Below are positions 7,512-18,400 of a stretch of DNA of 64,000 bases, in pieces. The first letter of the stretch is position 1; each line of letters begins with the position of its first letter. The notes beneath the pieces are model-generated. The model searched no databases. It was given only the letters and a program-made list of their open reading frames with translations, and was not told the DNA's origin. The DNA lies in the NCBI GenBank assembly GCA_028281535.1, contig JANQJS010000025.1:124001-188000 (forward strand), in the 5' to 3' direction. A program made the position numbers and the translations under genes. This stretch comes from Sedimentisphaerales bacterium. Its GTDB lineage: Bacteria > Planctomycetota > Phycisphaerae > Sedimentisphaerales > SM23-30.

Positions 7512-10500
7512 ATGCCTTTGAATGAGAAAAACATCCAGATGAACACTGCGAAAAAAGGTAAAAAAAACCAACTAAAACTCGAGCCATTAGAAACACGTGT
7601 TTTGCTTTCCGCAACGGATCTCACTCAGTGTTTGCGCATAACAGAACTCATGTATAATCCTGCTCCTGATCCAGTTGATGCCAGTCGTGATTTGGAGTTT
7701 ATCGAATTTCAAAATGTGGGTAGTGAATCGATTGACCTGCAAGGTGTTAATTTTACCAATGGAATTAATTTTACGTTTACCAGTTTTACCTTGAATGCGG
7801 GTGATTTTGTTGTTGTTGCCGAAGACGTGAATGATTTTCAAGCAGTCTACGGAAATTCAATCAACTTATTTCCTCAACCTTATACCGGCTCTTTGTCCAA
7901 TGGCGGCGAACGCATAAAAATGGTGGATGCTGGCGGTGTTGAGATTCTTGATTTTACTTATGACGATAAATGGTATGGCAGTACCGACAACGGTGGTAAC
8001 TCATTAACCTATGATGGTGATCTCCCCGGTGTTAAAAGTGATTGGGAGAAAAAATCAAATTGGGCACCCAGCAGTGTCATAGGTGGTACTCCCGGCCAAG
8101 CGGATACCGGATTAAAACAGGGCGATATCGAATTTAATGAAATACTAGCTCATTCCAATATCGGTGATGATTTTATCGAACTGATTAATACGACCTCGAC
8201 AGATATAAATATTGGTGGATGGTTTTTATCAGATGATCCATTAGAGTTAACAAAATATGAGATTCCAGCAAACACGATTTTACCTGGAAATAATGGTCTG
8301 TTGGTGTTTGAGCAATCAAATTTTGGGTTTGGTATTAGCGAGCATGGAGATGATGTCATATTAACCTCAGGTGCAGATGGAGCAACGACAGATTTGTTCA
8401 GTGAATCTATCTTTATGCCAGCATCTGATCAGGATATTTCATGGGGGCGATATTTTAAAGCCAGTACAGGCACTTATAATTTTACGCCACTGCAGTCGCC
8501 GCCAACAAAAGGGTTGGCCAATAACGGTCCCTTAGTTGGGCCGATTGTTATTTCTGAAATTATGTATCATCCTGGTCTGGAAGATCAATCGCAGGAATAC
8601 ATTGTGATTACCAATACGACGAATCAGGTCGTTAATTTATTCGAAACGGTCAGTAAAGAAGTTTCCGAAGGTAACTCTCAAGATATTGATGTTGGATGGC
8701 GATTTACCAGCGGGATTGATTTTCAATTTGCGACAAATCAAACCATTGCTGCTAATGGTTCTATTATTTTATCACGCATGGCAGAAAATGATCTGCGAAA
8801 TGAATTTGATGTGCCTTTAGCCTACGACTATTTGCAAATCCCCTTGGATCCTGTTGATGAAGATGGTGTTCTCATTGTCAATCCAGACACCAGTTTCGGC
8901 AACAGCAGTGAAAAGATAGAATTATCCAAGCCGGGAAATGATCGACCTTTCGGCCAGCCGCAAGCCTATATTCGACAAGATCGCATCAGTTACAGTGATG
9001 GCAATAATGATAGTGATTTTCCAAATACGTCAAATGGTAAAGATCCCTGGCCTCGTCAAGCGGATGGTAAAGGTGCTTCATTAGTGCGAATCGTCGATAC
9101 CGATTATGGTAATGATCCAGTCAATTGGCAAGCGAGTAGTCCATTTGAATCGAGTAACGTTGTTCCTGACAATGTCAAATTAACCTTTGCACCTGGCGAT
9201 AGACCTACGCAGGGCGATGTTGTAACCTTTAATGTTACTGCTACTGACGCCGATGGCACCATTGCAGATGTGCAATTTTATCTCGTGGATGAAAATAACA
9301 ACGATTCCCTTTTAGGAAGTGGGACATTTGCCAATAATGTTTGGAGCCTTCAAGTCGATACAACTTCCTTTCCAGGTGGTCAAAATTCCATCTGGGCACT
9401 TGCGATTGATGATGATGGTGCAAAAGGGCTGGATAATGAATCTTTGCGAGTCAATGCGTCGCCGGTTATTTCAAATATTACTGTTGATCCAGCTTTGGTG
9501 TTGGCCGGAGAGTCATTTTCGATCACATCAACCATTACAGATGAAGATGATGTTGCCTCTGTCAATTTATTTAGAGACACAAATGGTAATGGGCAAGTAG
9601 ATGACGGCATTGATCAGGCGTTAGGGGCAGCAACATTATCTCAAAATGATCTATGGAGTTGGTCTGGATCAACGAGTGGATTTGTCGTTGGAGAAAATAC
9701 AATTTTAATCCAAGCGTTCGATGATAATGACAATGATAGTAAAGATGTGACATTAAGTTCTACAGCATCGGCAACTGTGGATGTTTTTGTTCCAAATCAA
9801 TTACCGACGATTAGTTCCTTACAAGCACTGCCAGATCCTGTTTTGTTTGGTGAAAATGTTACAATCACTGCGTCAGGCGTAAGTGATTCTGATGGTCAGG
9901 TCGTCGAAGTACAATTCTACCGAGATGCCAATAACAATAATAGCTTAGATGTTGGTATTGATAGTTTACTTGGTAGCGATACGGATGGCAATGATGGTTG
10001 GGAACTCACCATTGCGTCTGATAGTTTTTCGGGTGGTTTAAATCGTATTCTTGCAATTGCTTTAGATAATGATTCTGGACAAAGTGCTGAAGTGACCACG
10101 ACGGTGGATGTTAATCAGTTGCCAGTTATCAATGACTTGACCATTCAGCCTACAATTGTTGAATTAGGCCAAGATATTACGCTCACAGCGGGTAGTGTAT
10201 CTGATTCTGATGGCGAAGTTATACGAGTTAATTTTTATCTTGATGAAAATAATAATGATAGTTTGGATGAAGGTGTTGATACACTTCTTGGTTTCGATAC
10301 AGATGGAACGGATGGTTGGGCAATTCTTCAGTCGACCAGTACATTCAATTTGGGTAACAATACCTTTTTGGCACAGGCGATTGATGATGAAAGTTTTGTT
10401 AGTCAAGTTGTTGGTCAGGACTTGAATTTACTAATACCCAATGTGCCACCCACTATAAATTCTCTGTTAGGTCAACCCAATCCTATTACTGTGGATGAAA

Positions 10501-12554
10501 TTCTAACATTAACAGCAAATAATGTCATCGATAGTGATGGTACCGTTTCACAAGTTGAGTTTTATTTGGATGATGGTGACAACCTATTTAATAGTCAGTT
10601 GGATACTTTGTTGGATTCAGATAATACAGGACCTGACTACAGTTGGTCTGGTTCGACCAGTGCGTTTCCAATAGGGCTGAATCGAATTTTTGTTCGAGCA
10701 CAAGATGAGGATGCTGCCTGGAGCGATATCGTAGAAACGACCGTTGAAGTTTTACCCAATATGGCACCAACGGTCGATAGCTTGACAGCCTCTCCAGATC
10801 CAGTGATTCAATCCGTTGATATGTTATTGTTAACAGCAAATAACGTGACTGATGCTGATGGAACAGTAGTAAATAGTGAATTTTATCTCGATGATGGCGA
10901 TCAGCTTTTCGATCCTAATGTGGATGAGTTGCTGGGAAGTGATTCTGATGAATCGCAAGGTTGGTCGCTTGAAATTTCTACAAATAATATTGATACTGGG
11001 CAGTTACTGCTTTTCTCACGTGTTCAAGATGATGATGGTGTTTGGAGCAATGCGGTAAGTACGACCGTTCTGGTTGAACCTCCAAATCAACTGCCTGTTA
11101 TTGATGAATTAATCAATACGCCACGTTTTCTTTCGCCAGGTGGTTTCTTAAGATTGACGGCAAATGATGTTGTTGATACTGATGGCACCATTGCATTCGT
11201 TGAATTTTATGTCGATTCCAATAAAAATGGTTTACTTGATGAAAGTTCAGATCAACTCATCTCAACAGATACAGACGGAAGTGATGGTTGGGATTGGATC
11301 GGACAAACCACTGGCTTTCCTGGGGGAACCGTTTCCTTTTTTGCCAGAGCACAAGACGATGAAGGGGCCTGGAGCGAAACCGTTGCTGCCCAGGGAACTT
11401 TTCAGATAGCAAGCGTCACTTTAGGGGGTGACAGTGGTTTTAAATCACTCAAATACTCAGATCAAGATGGTTCAGACGTGAGTGTCAAAGTTGGTAATGG
11501 CGAAATTGATTTTGTCTTTGATGGCGAGAATGTCAAAACGATTTCAAAAGGCAGTACCGTAACAGTCATTGGATCTGTTACCTCTGTCGCAGCTGATATT
11601 AAAAACGCAACGGAAAAAACTTCGATCTCTATGAGTGCCAAGGGGGGCGATGGCTTGGTTGAACTGGATGGGATTACCGGAGTAGCTTTAGGCAAACTGA
11701 GTGGTAAAGGTCTCATTTTAACGAATAATATTCAATTGGATGGAAGCTTAGGCTCTGTGGCTTTACAAAAAATTAACCCAAATGTCATTATTACGACTGG
11801 GGCAGGAGCTGCCAAAGGATTTAGTTTGAAAGCGAATGAAATCTCTGATGGTGTTAACTTTGATTTAGTAGGAGCCGTTAAAAGCTTTCAAGCCGCACAG
11901 TTTGGAGATGGGGTATTAAGTGCTGATAGCGTTGGCCAGGTGAAAATTACCTCAGCTAATGATTTTTCTGGGGATATTGTAGCAAAAACAGGCGGGATTC
12001 AAGGCGTCAATGCTACCGGAAACATTACGGGTAAATTGATTGCTGAAACATCCATTAGTAAAATTGCGACCAAAGCAGATTTTAAAGGTACAGCCAGAGC
12101 TGGTTCGCAAATAGTATCTTTACAAGCCTTGAACTTGGATCAAGCAATATTAAGTGCAGGCGAAAAGATCGGGAAGGTTAGCTTAAAACAGGACATGCTT
12201 GATTCTTATATCTTTGCCGGATTCGATTTGGGGTCTGATGGGGCTTTGGGTAACACTCAGGCTGGAGGGGCGGATAGTGGCGGCAGTGGGAACGTGGATT
12301 CGCTCGCTGTCAAAGGATCGTTTGCGAGAAGTTATGTTGCTGCAGGGACGCTTCCCTTGTCGCCGCTGACTCAGGATTACCAATTTGACTATCCAGCCAG
12401 TAACGGCACGATTGCCAAAGTGAAGTTTGGCGCGGTTGATTTTCAGGCCAACGACAATTTTGGTTTGTATGCCGCTACGGCCATACAATCTGCCAAAATT
12501 GGCAAAAATAATGCCCAATCTAATGGCCAATTTGAGTTGGAAATCATTACTTAG
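7512..12554 (+). CDS. LEPR-XLL giant surface protein: lamin-tail, Ig-like repeats, beta-helix
   Basis: Predicted 1,680-residue exported or surface protein. Residues ~21-34 carry the planctomycete N-terminal sorting motif LKLEPLETRVLLSA after a basic stretch. Three lamin-tail-like domains follow (about 38-200, 203-345, 345-545; ITELMYNP, IEFNEIL, ISEIMYHP starts). Seven Ig-like repeats of ~100 residues (about 553-1297) share DSDG.V..V.FY.D and a calcium-loop-like DENNNDSLDEGVD. The last ~380 residues are glycine/valine-rich repeats typical of planctomycete beta-helices. No catalytic motif, dockerin or PEP tail is seen. ATG 7512 is preceded by GGGAGAAAG and a promoter. Lamin-tail domains are often found beside extracellular nucleases or phosphatases, but no such domain is fused here; an adhesive or structural role is my inference. 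Confidence 0.85.
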   Translation: MPLNEKNIQMNTAKKGKKNQLKLEPLETRVLLSATDLTQCLRITELMYNPAPDPVDASRDLEFIEFQNVGSESIDLQGVNFTNGINFTFTSFTLNAGDFVVVAEDVNDFQAVYGNSINLFPQPYTGSLSNGGERIKMVDAGGVEILDFTYDDKWYGSTDNGGNSLTYDGDLPGVKSDWEKKSNWAPSSVIGGTPGQADTGLKQGDIEFNEILAHSNIGDDFIELINTTSTDINIGGWFLSDDPLELTKYEIPANTILPGNNGLLVFEQSNFGFGISEHGDDVILTSGADGATTDLFSESIFMPASDQDISWGRYFKASTGTYNFTPLQSPPTKGLANNGPLVGPIVISEIMYHPGLEDQSQEYIVITNTTNQVVNLFETVSKEVSEGNSQDIDVGWRFTSGIDFQFATNQTIAANGSIILSRMAENDLRNEFDVPLAYDYLQIPLDPVDEDGVLIVNPDTSFGNSSEKIELSKPGNDRPFGQPQAYIRQDRISYSDGNNDSDFPNTSNGKDPWPRQADGKGASLVRIVDTDYGNDPVNWQASSPFESSNVVPDNVKLTFAPGDRPTQGDVVTFNVTATDADGTIADVQFYLVDENNNDSLLGSGTFANNVWSLQVDTTSFPGGQNSIWALAIDDDGAKGLDNESLRVNASPVISNITVDPALVLAGESFSITSTITDEDDVASVNLFRDTNGNGQVDDGIDQALGAATLSQNDLWSWSGSTSGFVVGENTILIQAFDDNDNDSKDVTLSSTASATVDVFVPNQLPTISSLQALPDPVLFGENVTITASGVSDSDGQVVEVQFYRDANNNNSLDVGIDSLLGSDTDGNDGWELTIASDSFSGGLNRILAIALDNDSGQSAEVTTTVDVNQLPVINDLTIQPTIVELGQDITLTAGSVSDSDGEVIRVNFYLDENNNDSLDEGVDTLLGFDTDGTDGWAILQSTSTFNLGNNTFLAQAIDDESFVSQVVGQDLNLLIPNVPPTINSLLGQPNPITVDEILTLTANNVIDSDGTVSQVEFYLDDGDNLFNSQLDTLLDSDNTGPDYSWSGSTSAFPIGLNRIFVRAQDEDAAWSDIVETTVEVLPNMAPTVDSLTASPDPVIQSVDMLLLTANNVTDADGTVVNSEFYLDDGDQLFDPNVDELLGSDSDESQGWSLEISTNNIDTGQLLLFSRVQDDDGVWSNAVSTTVLVEPPNQLPVIDELINTPRFLSPGGFLRLTANDVVDTDGTIAFVEFYVDSNKNGLLDESSDQLISTDTDGSDGWDWIGQTTGFPGGTVSFFARAQDDEGAWSETVAAQGTFQIASVTLGGDSGFKSLKYSDQDGSDVSVKVGNGEIDFVFDGENVKTISKGSTVTVIGSVTSVAADIKNATEKTSISMSAKGGDGLVELDGITGVALGKLSGKGLILTNNIQLDGSLGSVALQKINPNVIITTGAGAAKGFSLKANEISDGVNFDLVGAVKSFQAAQFGDGVLSADSVGQVKITSANDFSGDIVAKTGGIQGVNATGNITGKLIAETSISKIATKADFKGTARAGSQIVSLQALNLDQAILSAGEKIGKVSLKQDMLDSYIFAGFDLGSDGALGNTQAGGADSGGSGNVDSLAVKGSFARSYVAAGTLPLSPLTQDYQFDYPASNGTIAKVKFGAVDFQANDNFGLYAATAIQSAKIGKNNAQSNGQFELEIIT

Positions 12555-12833
12555 GTCGATCAGCCTGTTACTTCTTAGAGTATCTCCCTATAAGTTGGTC
12601 TTAAAATTAGATTTACACCTTCACATCTGGAAATGAGGAGAACTCACTACATTTTGTGTGTTTTTCTTGACAAAACCACCATTTCTGGTTCCAATCAAAG
12701 GAGTTAAATTTAAAGATAAATTGATATCTTGATCGTCCGTTGTAGCCATTTCTTGAGTGAAATTCGAGACCGTTTTGCTAACAGCGGAGTCATTTTGCGT
12801 TGGAACCAAATTATTGGCGAAAGGAGTCTGATC

Positions 12834-13652
12834 ATGACAACAACCAAACCATTTACACGTTCTCTGAGTCTAATTGTCAGCTTGTCACTTCTGGCGGCGA
12901 CCTTCACTGGTTGTCAATCTACAAACCAAACCATGGGGCCTGGAAAAGTGATTATGCCTGATGTGAATAAAGACCCTCTCGTCGTTAATACCGCAGGTGA
13001 TCTTGACCGAAATACTGAAGTGCAATTAGTCGAACAGATGGCAGCTTATCGTGCCCGATACAAACAATATCTTGATTTGATGGTACAATTTTATGACCGT
13101 CAGGGAAATCAGCTTAAACATGACTGGGCCATTCAAGAGTTGGCAAACTTAAGCAATGGTCCTGAAAGAGCTTATCTGGTCGTCGCTGAACTTGCCGGGC
13201 CTGATCTCAAAGCCAGCAACATGCATGATTCTGCCGATCAATTATATGAGCAGGGAATTGCTCAAATGAAAAATGGTGCTGGTACTATTGGCAAATTATT
13301 CTATAACAAAAAAGAATTATATGGTGCGATTAATACCTTTAATCAATTGATTTCAGATTATCCAGATTCAGACAAAATAGATGACGCGGCATTTCAGATC
13401 GCTGAAATCTATAATCACTATCTCAAAGATTACACTACAGCCCTGATGTATTATCAACGCGTATGGCAATGGGATCCGCAAACCACCTTGCCTGTTCGGT
13501 TCTGGGTTGCTCGTATTTACGATGAGCAATTCAAGGATCGCGTCAAAGCATTGGAATATTATGAGATGGCCATCAATATGGAATCATCCTATCCTGTGAA
13601 TTTGGTTTGGGCTCAAAATAGAGTGGCACGAATTACCCGTGATATGAAATAA
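12834..13652 (+). CDS. TPR lipoprotein, BamD/YbgF-like
   Basis: 272-residue predicted outer-membrane lipoprotein. The signal sequence (LSLIVSLSLLAATFTGC) ends in a lipobox-like FTGC. The C-terminal half contains tetratricopeptide-type helices (ELYGAINTFNQLISDYPDSD, AAFQIAEIYNHYL, TALMYYQRVWQWDP, ALEYYEMAINMESSYP) as in BamD or tol-pal YbgF proteins, which suggests a scaffold in envelope assembly. ATG 12834 has AAAGGAG eight bases upstream; the open frame from 12729 lacks a signal peptide and is not used. A strong terminator follows at 13691. Confidence 0.75.
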   Translation: MTTTKPFTRSLSLIVSLSLLAATFTGCQSTNQTMGPGKVIMPDVNKDPLVVNTAGDLDRNTEVQLVEQMAAYRARYKQYLDLMVQFYDRQGNQLKHDWAIQELANLSNGPERAYLVVAELAGPDLKASNMHDSADQLYEQGIAQMKNGAGTIGKLFYNKKELYGAINTFNQLISDYPDSDKIDDAAFQIAEIYNHYLKDYTTALMYYQRVWQWDPQTTLPVRFWVARIYDEQFKDRVKALEYYEMAINMESSYPVNLVWAQNRVARITRDMK

Positions 13653-13690
13653 ACTTGTCTAGAATCGACACATTTTCCGATAGTTATTTA

Positions 13691-13725
13691 AAAGAAACCC
13701 ATCATCTTCATGGTGGGTTTCTTTA
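13691..13725 (+). terminator. Intrinsic terminator after the TPR lipoprotein
   Basis: AAAGAAACCCATCAT and ATGGTGGGTTTCTTT pair over 15 positions with one G-T wobble around a CTTC loop. It ends in a T-rich run and lies 38 bases after the stop codon. Confidence 0.8.
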
Positions 13726-13746
13726 TGTCTATAACTTTTGAGGTGA

Positions 13747-15243
13747 TTGGTGCAGGTATCCGTTCTATTAGCCGTTTTTATAGCTTTTCTAGTTACTGGG
13801 ATTGTCCAGGAACATGCTGGAGAAGATTTATTCTGGTTAGGCCAGTGGCAACCCATTCAGGTTGTTTGTTTACTGGTCGGTTCGATTCTAATTTTTGGGG
13901 GAGTTTCGCGGTTTATTTCAAATCTATTACTCAAGCGGCTGGAAAGATTAGGTTGGAAAAATCGGGCAGCAATGAGGTTGCCGGCAAAAATTGATCTGAT
14001 CATACAATTTCTTCTCATTATGCTTTATTTGGCCCAATTGACCGTAGGGGGCTGGTGTAAATTAGTCTTTCAGCAGTGGGATTTAGGTCGGTATATTTTA
14101 GTCTGGGAAATTTTATTATTATTACCATTTTTCTGCTTAGTCATTTTTAAGTGGCTTACCTTTTACGATATTAATTATTTTATCCGCAGTCATGTGGTCT
14201 CAGATCAACTGGCTGGGGGGATTTCAACGAGGCCCGTCTGGACGAGAAAAGAATATTTGATTTTTCAGATTCGTAATAGTTTATTGATAATGATCATGCC
14301 ATTGCTATTTATTTTTGCCGCGAGAGATATTCTCGATTGGGGCATGCCGCAATGGTTTCCAAATGTCGATAACCTTGGTCAGCTAAAAGAGATTATTTCT
14401 TCATGCGTTGTGGGAATTATCTTTTTGTTGTCGCCCTTGATTTTACGCATGGTCTGGTCGACGCGAACTTTTCCAGATGGGCCGCTGCGAGAACGATTAG
14501 AAAAATTTTGCAAAGGTTTAAAATTAAAATACCAAAATATTCTTTTGTGGAATACCTACAGTGCGGTGGCTAATGCGGCGGTGATGGGAATGATCTGGCC
14601 AGTACGCTATGTGCTTTTAAGTGACGCTCTAGTTGAGAATATGGATGATGATGAAATAGAAGCCGTTTTTGGTCATGAAGCAGGGCACGTGAAATACAAT
14701 CACATATTATTTTTACTTCTTTTTGTGATAGGGTTTGGGTCGTTGGCCTTTTTGTTGCTTGAAGGTTTTTTAATGTTGCTGGCAAAGATGTCAGATTCGT
14801 TTAGTTTTATCAATCTCTATAGCGATTGGATCAGTGGCGGGTTTTCTTTGTTGATATTAGCAGGCTGGCTTACGCTGTTTGGTTGGGTCTCTCGCCGCTT
14901 CGAGTGGCAGGCTGATGCCTACGCCGCATTAAGTGTTACCCCTGATCCAGAAGATGGATCAATAAAAGCCATTGACCAGCATCCAGAAATTCTCCACTTA
15001 GATGGTGCAAGGATAATGAAATCTGCTCTGCAAAGGGTGGCACTACTCAATGGCATCTCAGTCTATAGTCGTTCATGGCGACATTCCAGTATCGCCAATC
15101 GAATCGATTTATTAGCAAAATTTGCTAGCCAGCCAGGCCAACTAAAAAAATTCATGAATCAAGTGACCATGATCAAGATCGTGATTTTTGTCGTTCTCAT
15201 TTCATCCATAACCGGCTGGTGGGGCCTGGCCAAGCTTCAGTAA
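13747..15243 (+). CDS. M48 (Ste24/HtpX-like) integral membrane metalloprotease
   Basis: 498-residue multi-pass membrane protein with a zinc protease site: GHEAGHVKYNH with HExxH at residues ~310-314, and a downstream FEWQADAYAAL that supplies the third zinc ligand glutamate as in M48 peptidases. Four or more hydrophobic segments precede the site and two follow it. M48 enzymes cleave membrane or CAAX-type proteins in quality control; the substrate here is unknown. Start codon is uncertain: TTG 13747 or GTG 13750, both just after AGGTG. It is read alone, after a terminator. Confidence 0.88.
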   Translation: MVQVSVLLAVFIAFLVTGIVQEHAGEDLFWLGQWQPIQVVCLLVGSILIFGGVSRFISNLLLKRLERLGWKNRAAMRLPAKIDLIIQFLLIMLYLAQLTVGGWCKLVFQQWDLGRYILVWEILLLLPFFCLVIFKWLTFYDINYFIRSHVVSDQLAGGISTRPVWTRKEYLIFQIRNSLLIMIMPLLFIFAARDILDWGMPQWFPNVDNLGQLKEIISSCVVGIIFLLSPLILRMVWSTRTFPDGPLRERLEKFCKGLKLKYQNILLWNTYSAVANAAVMGMIWPVRYVLLSDALVENMDDDEIEAVFGHEAGHVKYNHILFLLLFVIGFGSLAFLLLEGFLMLLAKMSDSFSFINLYSDWISGGFSLLILAGWLTLFGWVSRRFEWQADAYAALSVTPDPEDGSIKAIDQHPEILHLDGARIMKSALQRVALLNGISVYSRSWRHSSIANRIDLLAKFASQPGQLKKFMNQVTMIKIVIFVVLISSITGWWGLAKLQ

Positions 15244-15271
15244 AATTTAACCAAATAAAAATGTTATCGTT

Positions 15272-15300
15272 TGTCATTCCCGCGAAGGCGGGAATCCATG
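15272..15300. repeat. ATTCCCGC palindrome, left copy
   Basis: TGTC + ATTCCCGC-GAAG-GCGGGAAT-like palindrome + CCATG. It is a near-perfect inverted match (one mismatch in 29) to 20165-20193. The pair flanks the GLUG gene. The core resembles the dRS3-like ATTCCC..8..GGGAAT repeats dispersed in many bacteria. Confidence 0.85.
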
Positions 15301-15309
15301 CCTTTTCTT

Positions 15310-15338
15310 AACCACGAAAAACACTAAATACACGAAAG
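15310..15338. repeat. ACCACGAAAAACAC-type simple repeat
   Basis: ACCACGAAAAACACTAAA followed by TACACGAAAG, a degenerate (A)CACGAAA unit commonly dispersed between genes in AT-rich genomes. It sits directly between two palindromic repeats (15272 and 15343), so this spacer is a cluster of three repeat types. Confidence 0.4.
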
Positions 15339-15342
15339 AATT

Positions 15343-15367
15343 CAGGTAGGTCAGGCCAAGCCTGACA
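15343..15367. repeat. GTCAGGCC palindrome, third copy
   Basis: CAGGTAGGTCAGGCC followed by AAGCCTGACA, the same extended unit as at 2174 upstream of argH, with one change in the loop. Its presence 13 kb away shows a dispersed family. Confidence 0.7.
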
Positions 15368-15409
15368 AAGCCTTTAGTAGTTTGTTTCTTTGTCACTTTG
15401 TTACTATTA

Positions 15410-18400
15410 TTATTCTTGCAACCAATTATCCGAAAGCACGGCAAAGTCCAGCATATTAAAAATCCCATCCCCACCCACAGGAGCAAAATCTGGTAGGGGA
15501 GTGCCACTTTGAAGCCATTCATTTTTAAATTGATTAAATGAATTTTCATCGCCATCAGTGATTGATGCAAAGTCTGCCATATTGACAAAACCATTACCTT
15601 GTATAGGGTGTGAATCATATTTAAGACTTTGTAATAGCCATACATCAGCTAATGTTGATATGTCCATAATATTTACGCCATATGGGCAAGAGATATCTCC
15701 ATCCAGAATTTCCCAGGAAAGTCTCGGGTAATTAGTTCCTTCGCAAATATCCCAAATATCTTCTGTTCCATTTATATTTGTACCTTTAAAATCCCACCCG
15801 GCATTTATAAAGGTATTTATAGATTGCATTTCAGCAGTGGTTTTACCTCCGCCGCTACTACCAAAGAATGTGTCAATTTCATTGTCGTAAAAATTTGTTG
15901 ATGTTGAATTACCATGAGAGCCAATGCCTGTTAAGCCGCCTATAAAAAATCCAGAAGAATGTACCACTGTTGCACTAAAGTTGTTTAGGTAGTTATAGTT
16001 ATTATTGTTTTTACCTGCAATTCCACCGATTTGGGAATCGCCCGTAATGGTAGAAATGACATAAGAATTTTTAATAGTTCCATTATTATTATCTCCCACT
16101 AAACCACCTAGAATAATATTTCCCGAAATGGTACATTTGCTAAAACATTCTAGTATATCTGAAGTGTTTATTCCAACAAGCCCTCCTACATTATCTACGC
16201 CAATCACATTTCCAGAATTATAACTTTGTTCGATCGTATTGGTGTTTGTGGCAACAAATCCACCAGTACTGGATTCTCCTGTAACATTACCTGTATTATA
16301 ACATTGTTTAATTGTTCTGGTATTAGAAGCTGCAAATCCTCCGGTATTTGATCCACCTGTGATATTACCGTTGTTGCCAGAATTTTTAATTGTACCCCAA
16401 TTGACCCCAGCAAAACCTCCTACATATGTATTTCCAAAAACATTTCCATTATTTATGCAAAGCATAATTTCACCATACCTGTTCATTCCAACTAAGCCTC
16501 CAACAGTAGAAGAGGTAAAAGTAGAATAATTAACTCCATTTATTATCCCTGAATTATGGCAATTATTTATAATTTCATGATTTTGGCCATTTATTCCACC
16601 TACAGAAGATGTTCCAGAAATATCACCTGTATTTATACTATTATTAATAGAACTATAATTTGATCCTGTGATTCCACCAATATAAGCATAGCCTTCAATC
16701 TCGCCGGAGTTTTTACATTCACTTATTTCACCCGAATTGTTTCCCGCGATTCCACCAATACTTGTGTTTGAGAAAATTAAATCCCCAACATTACTGGTAT
16801 TTGAGCAATGAATAATCTTGCCAGAATTTGATCCGATTAAGCCTCCTAAACGACTACCAGATCCTGAAATATTACCACCAAACACTCGGCAGTTTTGAAT
16901 GGTTCCATTCGCTAGTTCTCCAATGAGGCTACCAACGTTGTTATGTCCATTGACAATAGGATTTATTATGTCTAAATCTTTTACCTTGACGGTATTAAAA
17001 TATTTGCTCTTGATAATTTTAAATAAACCTACATGATTATGTAGGTTTGTACTAAAACTAAAATTTGAAATAGAAAAGTTGTTTCCATTAAATAGACCTG
17101 AGAATGGAATGTTTATTTCTCCGATTAAATTAAAATCGTCATGGATGATCGAACTTAAATCAATATTGTTAATAAGTTGATAATGTTTATCCCAAAGAGG
17201 GTGCGCTTTTCCTATGCTATTTAATTGAGATGCGTTCGCTATCAAATATGGTGATTCTATTGAACCATTTCCTCCGTTCGTTTCAAGAGGGCAATTGGTT
17301 ATTAGATTGCCAATTTGATTCTCCCATAATAATTTAGGTAATGAGATAGATGCATCAATAGTCCATGATTCAAGACATCCCCAAGTGTCAAATGTTGATT
17401 CGGTCGTCATTTCAAGGTTTGTTTTTCCTTCACCGCCTTGACTTATATTAACTCCTGATTGATCTATGTCCCAATAGGAAGAGAAGATAGTCTTGTTTGT
17501 TGTTTGGCTGTATCCAATTAATCCTCCATATTCTATGTTGCCAATTACTTGGCCTGAGCTGTAGCAGTTTTGTATCACCGTGTTGAAATTTGCCTCACTG
17601 TATTCATCTAGATAACCAATTAATCCACCTATTTTAGAATTACCAGTTACGGCTGAAATGCTGTAACAATTTGTGATTATGCTATTGTCATTTATACCAA
17701 TTAATCCGCCGTAATGATTGGCGTTTCCATTTACAATGCCTGAACTATAACAGTGAGTAATGATGCCACGGAAATTAGCTCCGATTAATCCTCCCATATT
17801 TTCTGATGTACTATGCGTATCGCTTGTGCTTTTACAATATGTAATATTGGCATCTTCATTTGTCCCAACTAAACCTCCTACACTAAAACCTCCACTTACC
17901 ATTCCCGATGAATAACTATTCTGTATTCTTCCCGATTCATAATTTCGGCCTGCAAGACCTCCTGTTGCATAGTTGCCAAATACTGTGCCGTTGAAATAAC
18001 TATGTAATATGTTCCCTTTGCTTTTGCCAACTAATCCGCCTGTATAATTGTCATGTCCATGAATAAATCCATTTTCAATATTGCAATTCGTTATTGTGCC
18101 TTGACCTATTTCTCCAACTAAGCAACCTGCATGGTTATTTCCAACGATGTTTGGATCATCTAAGGTAAGGTGTTCAATTATGATATGATTTGGATCTGCG
18201 TTATGAATATATCCAAATAAGCCAACATGATTTTTGCTAGGTGAATTTATATGAAGGTTGGAAAGAGTGTTGCCGTTTCCATTGAAATTTCCAGAAAATG
18301 GTTTCAATGGTAAACCAACGGTATTTATATTATTACTAAAAAAATATAAATCGAGGTTTTCTTGTAATTTAAAATGTTTGTTCCAATAAGCAGGTGTCTG

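Noticed and set aside
13710-13994. 94-residue plus frame at the start of the M48 gene
   Set aside because: It begins in the terminator stem and overlaps the protease in another frame; the protease frame has the HExxH motif and membrane spans.
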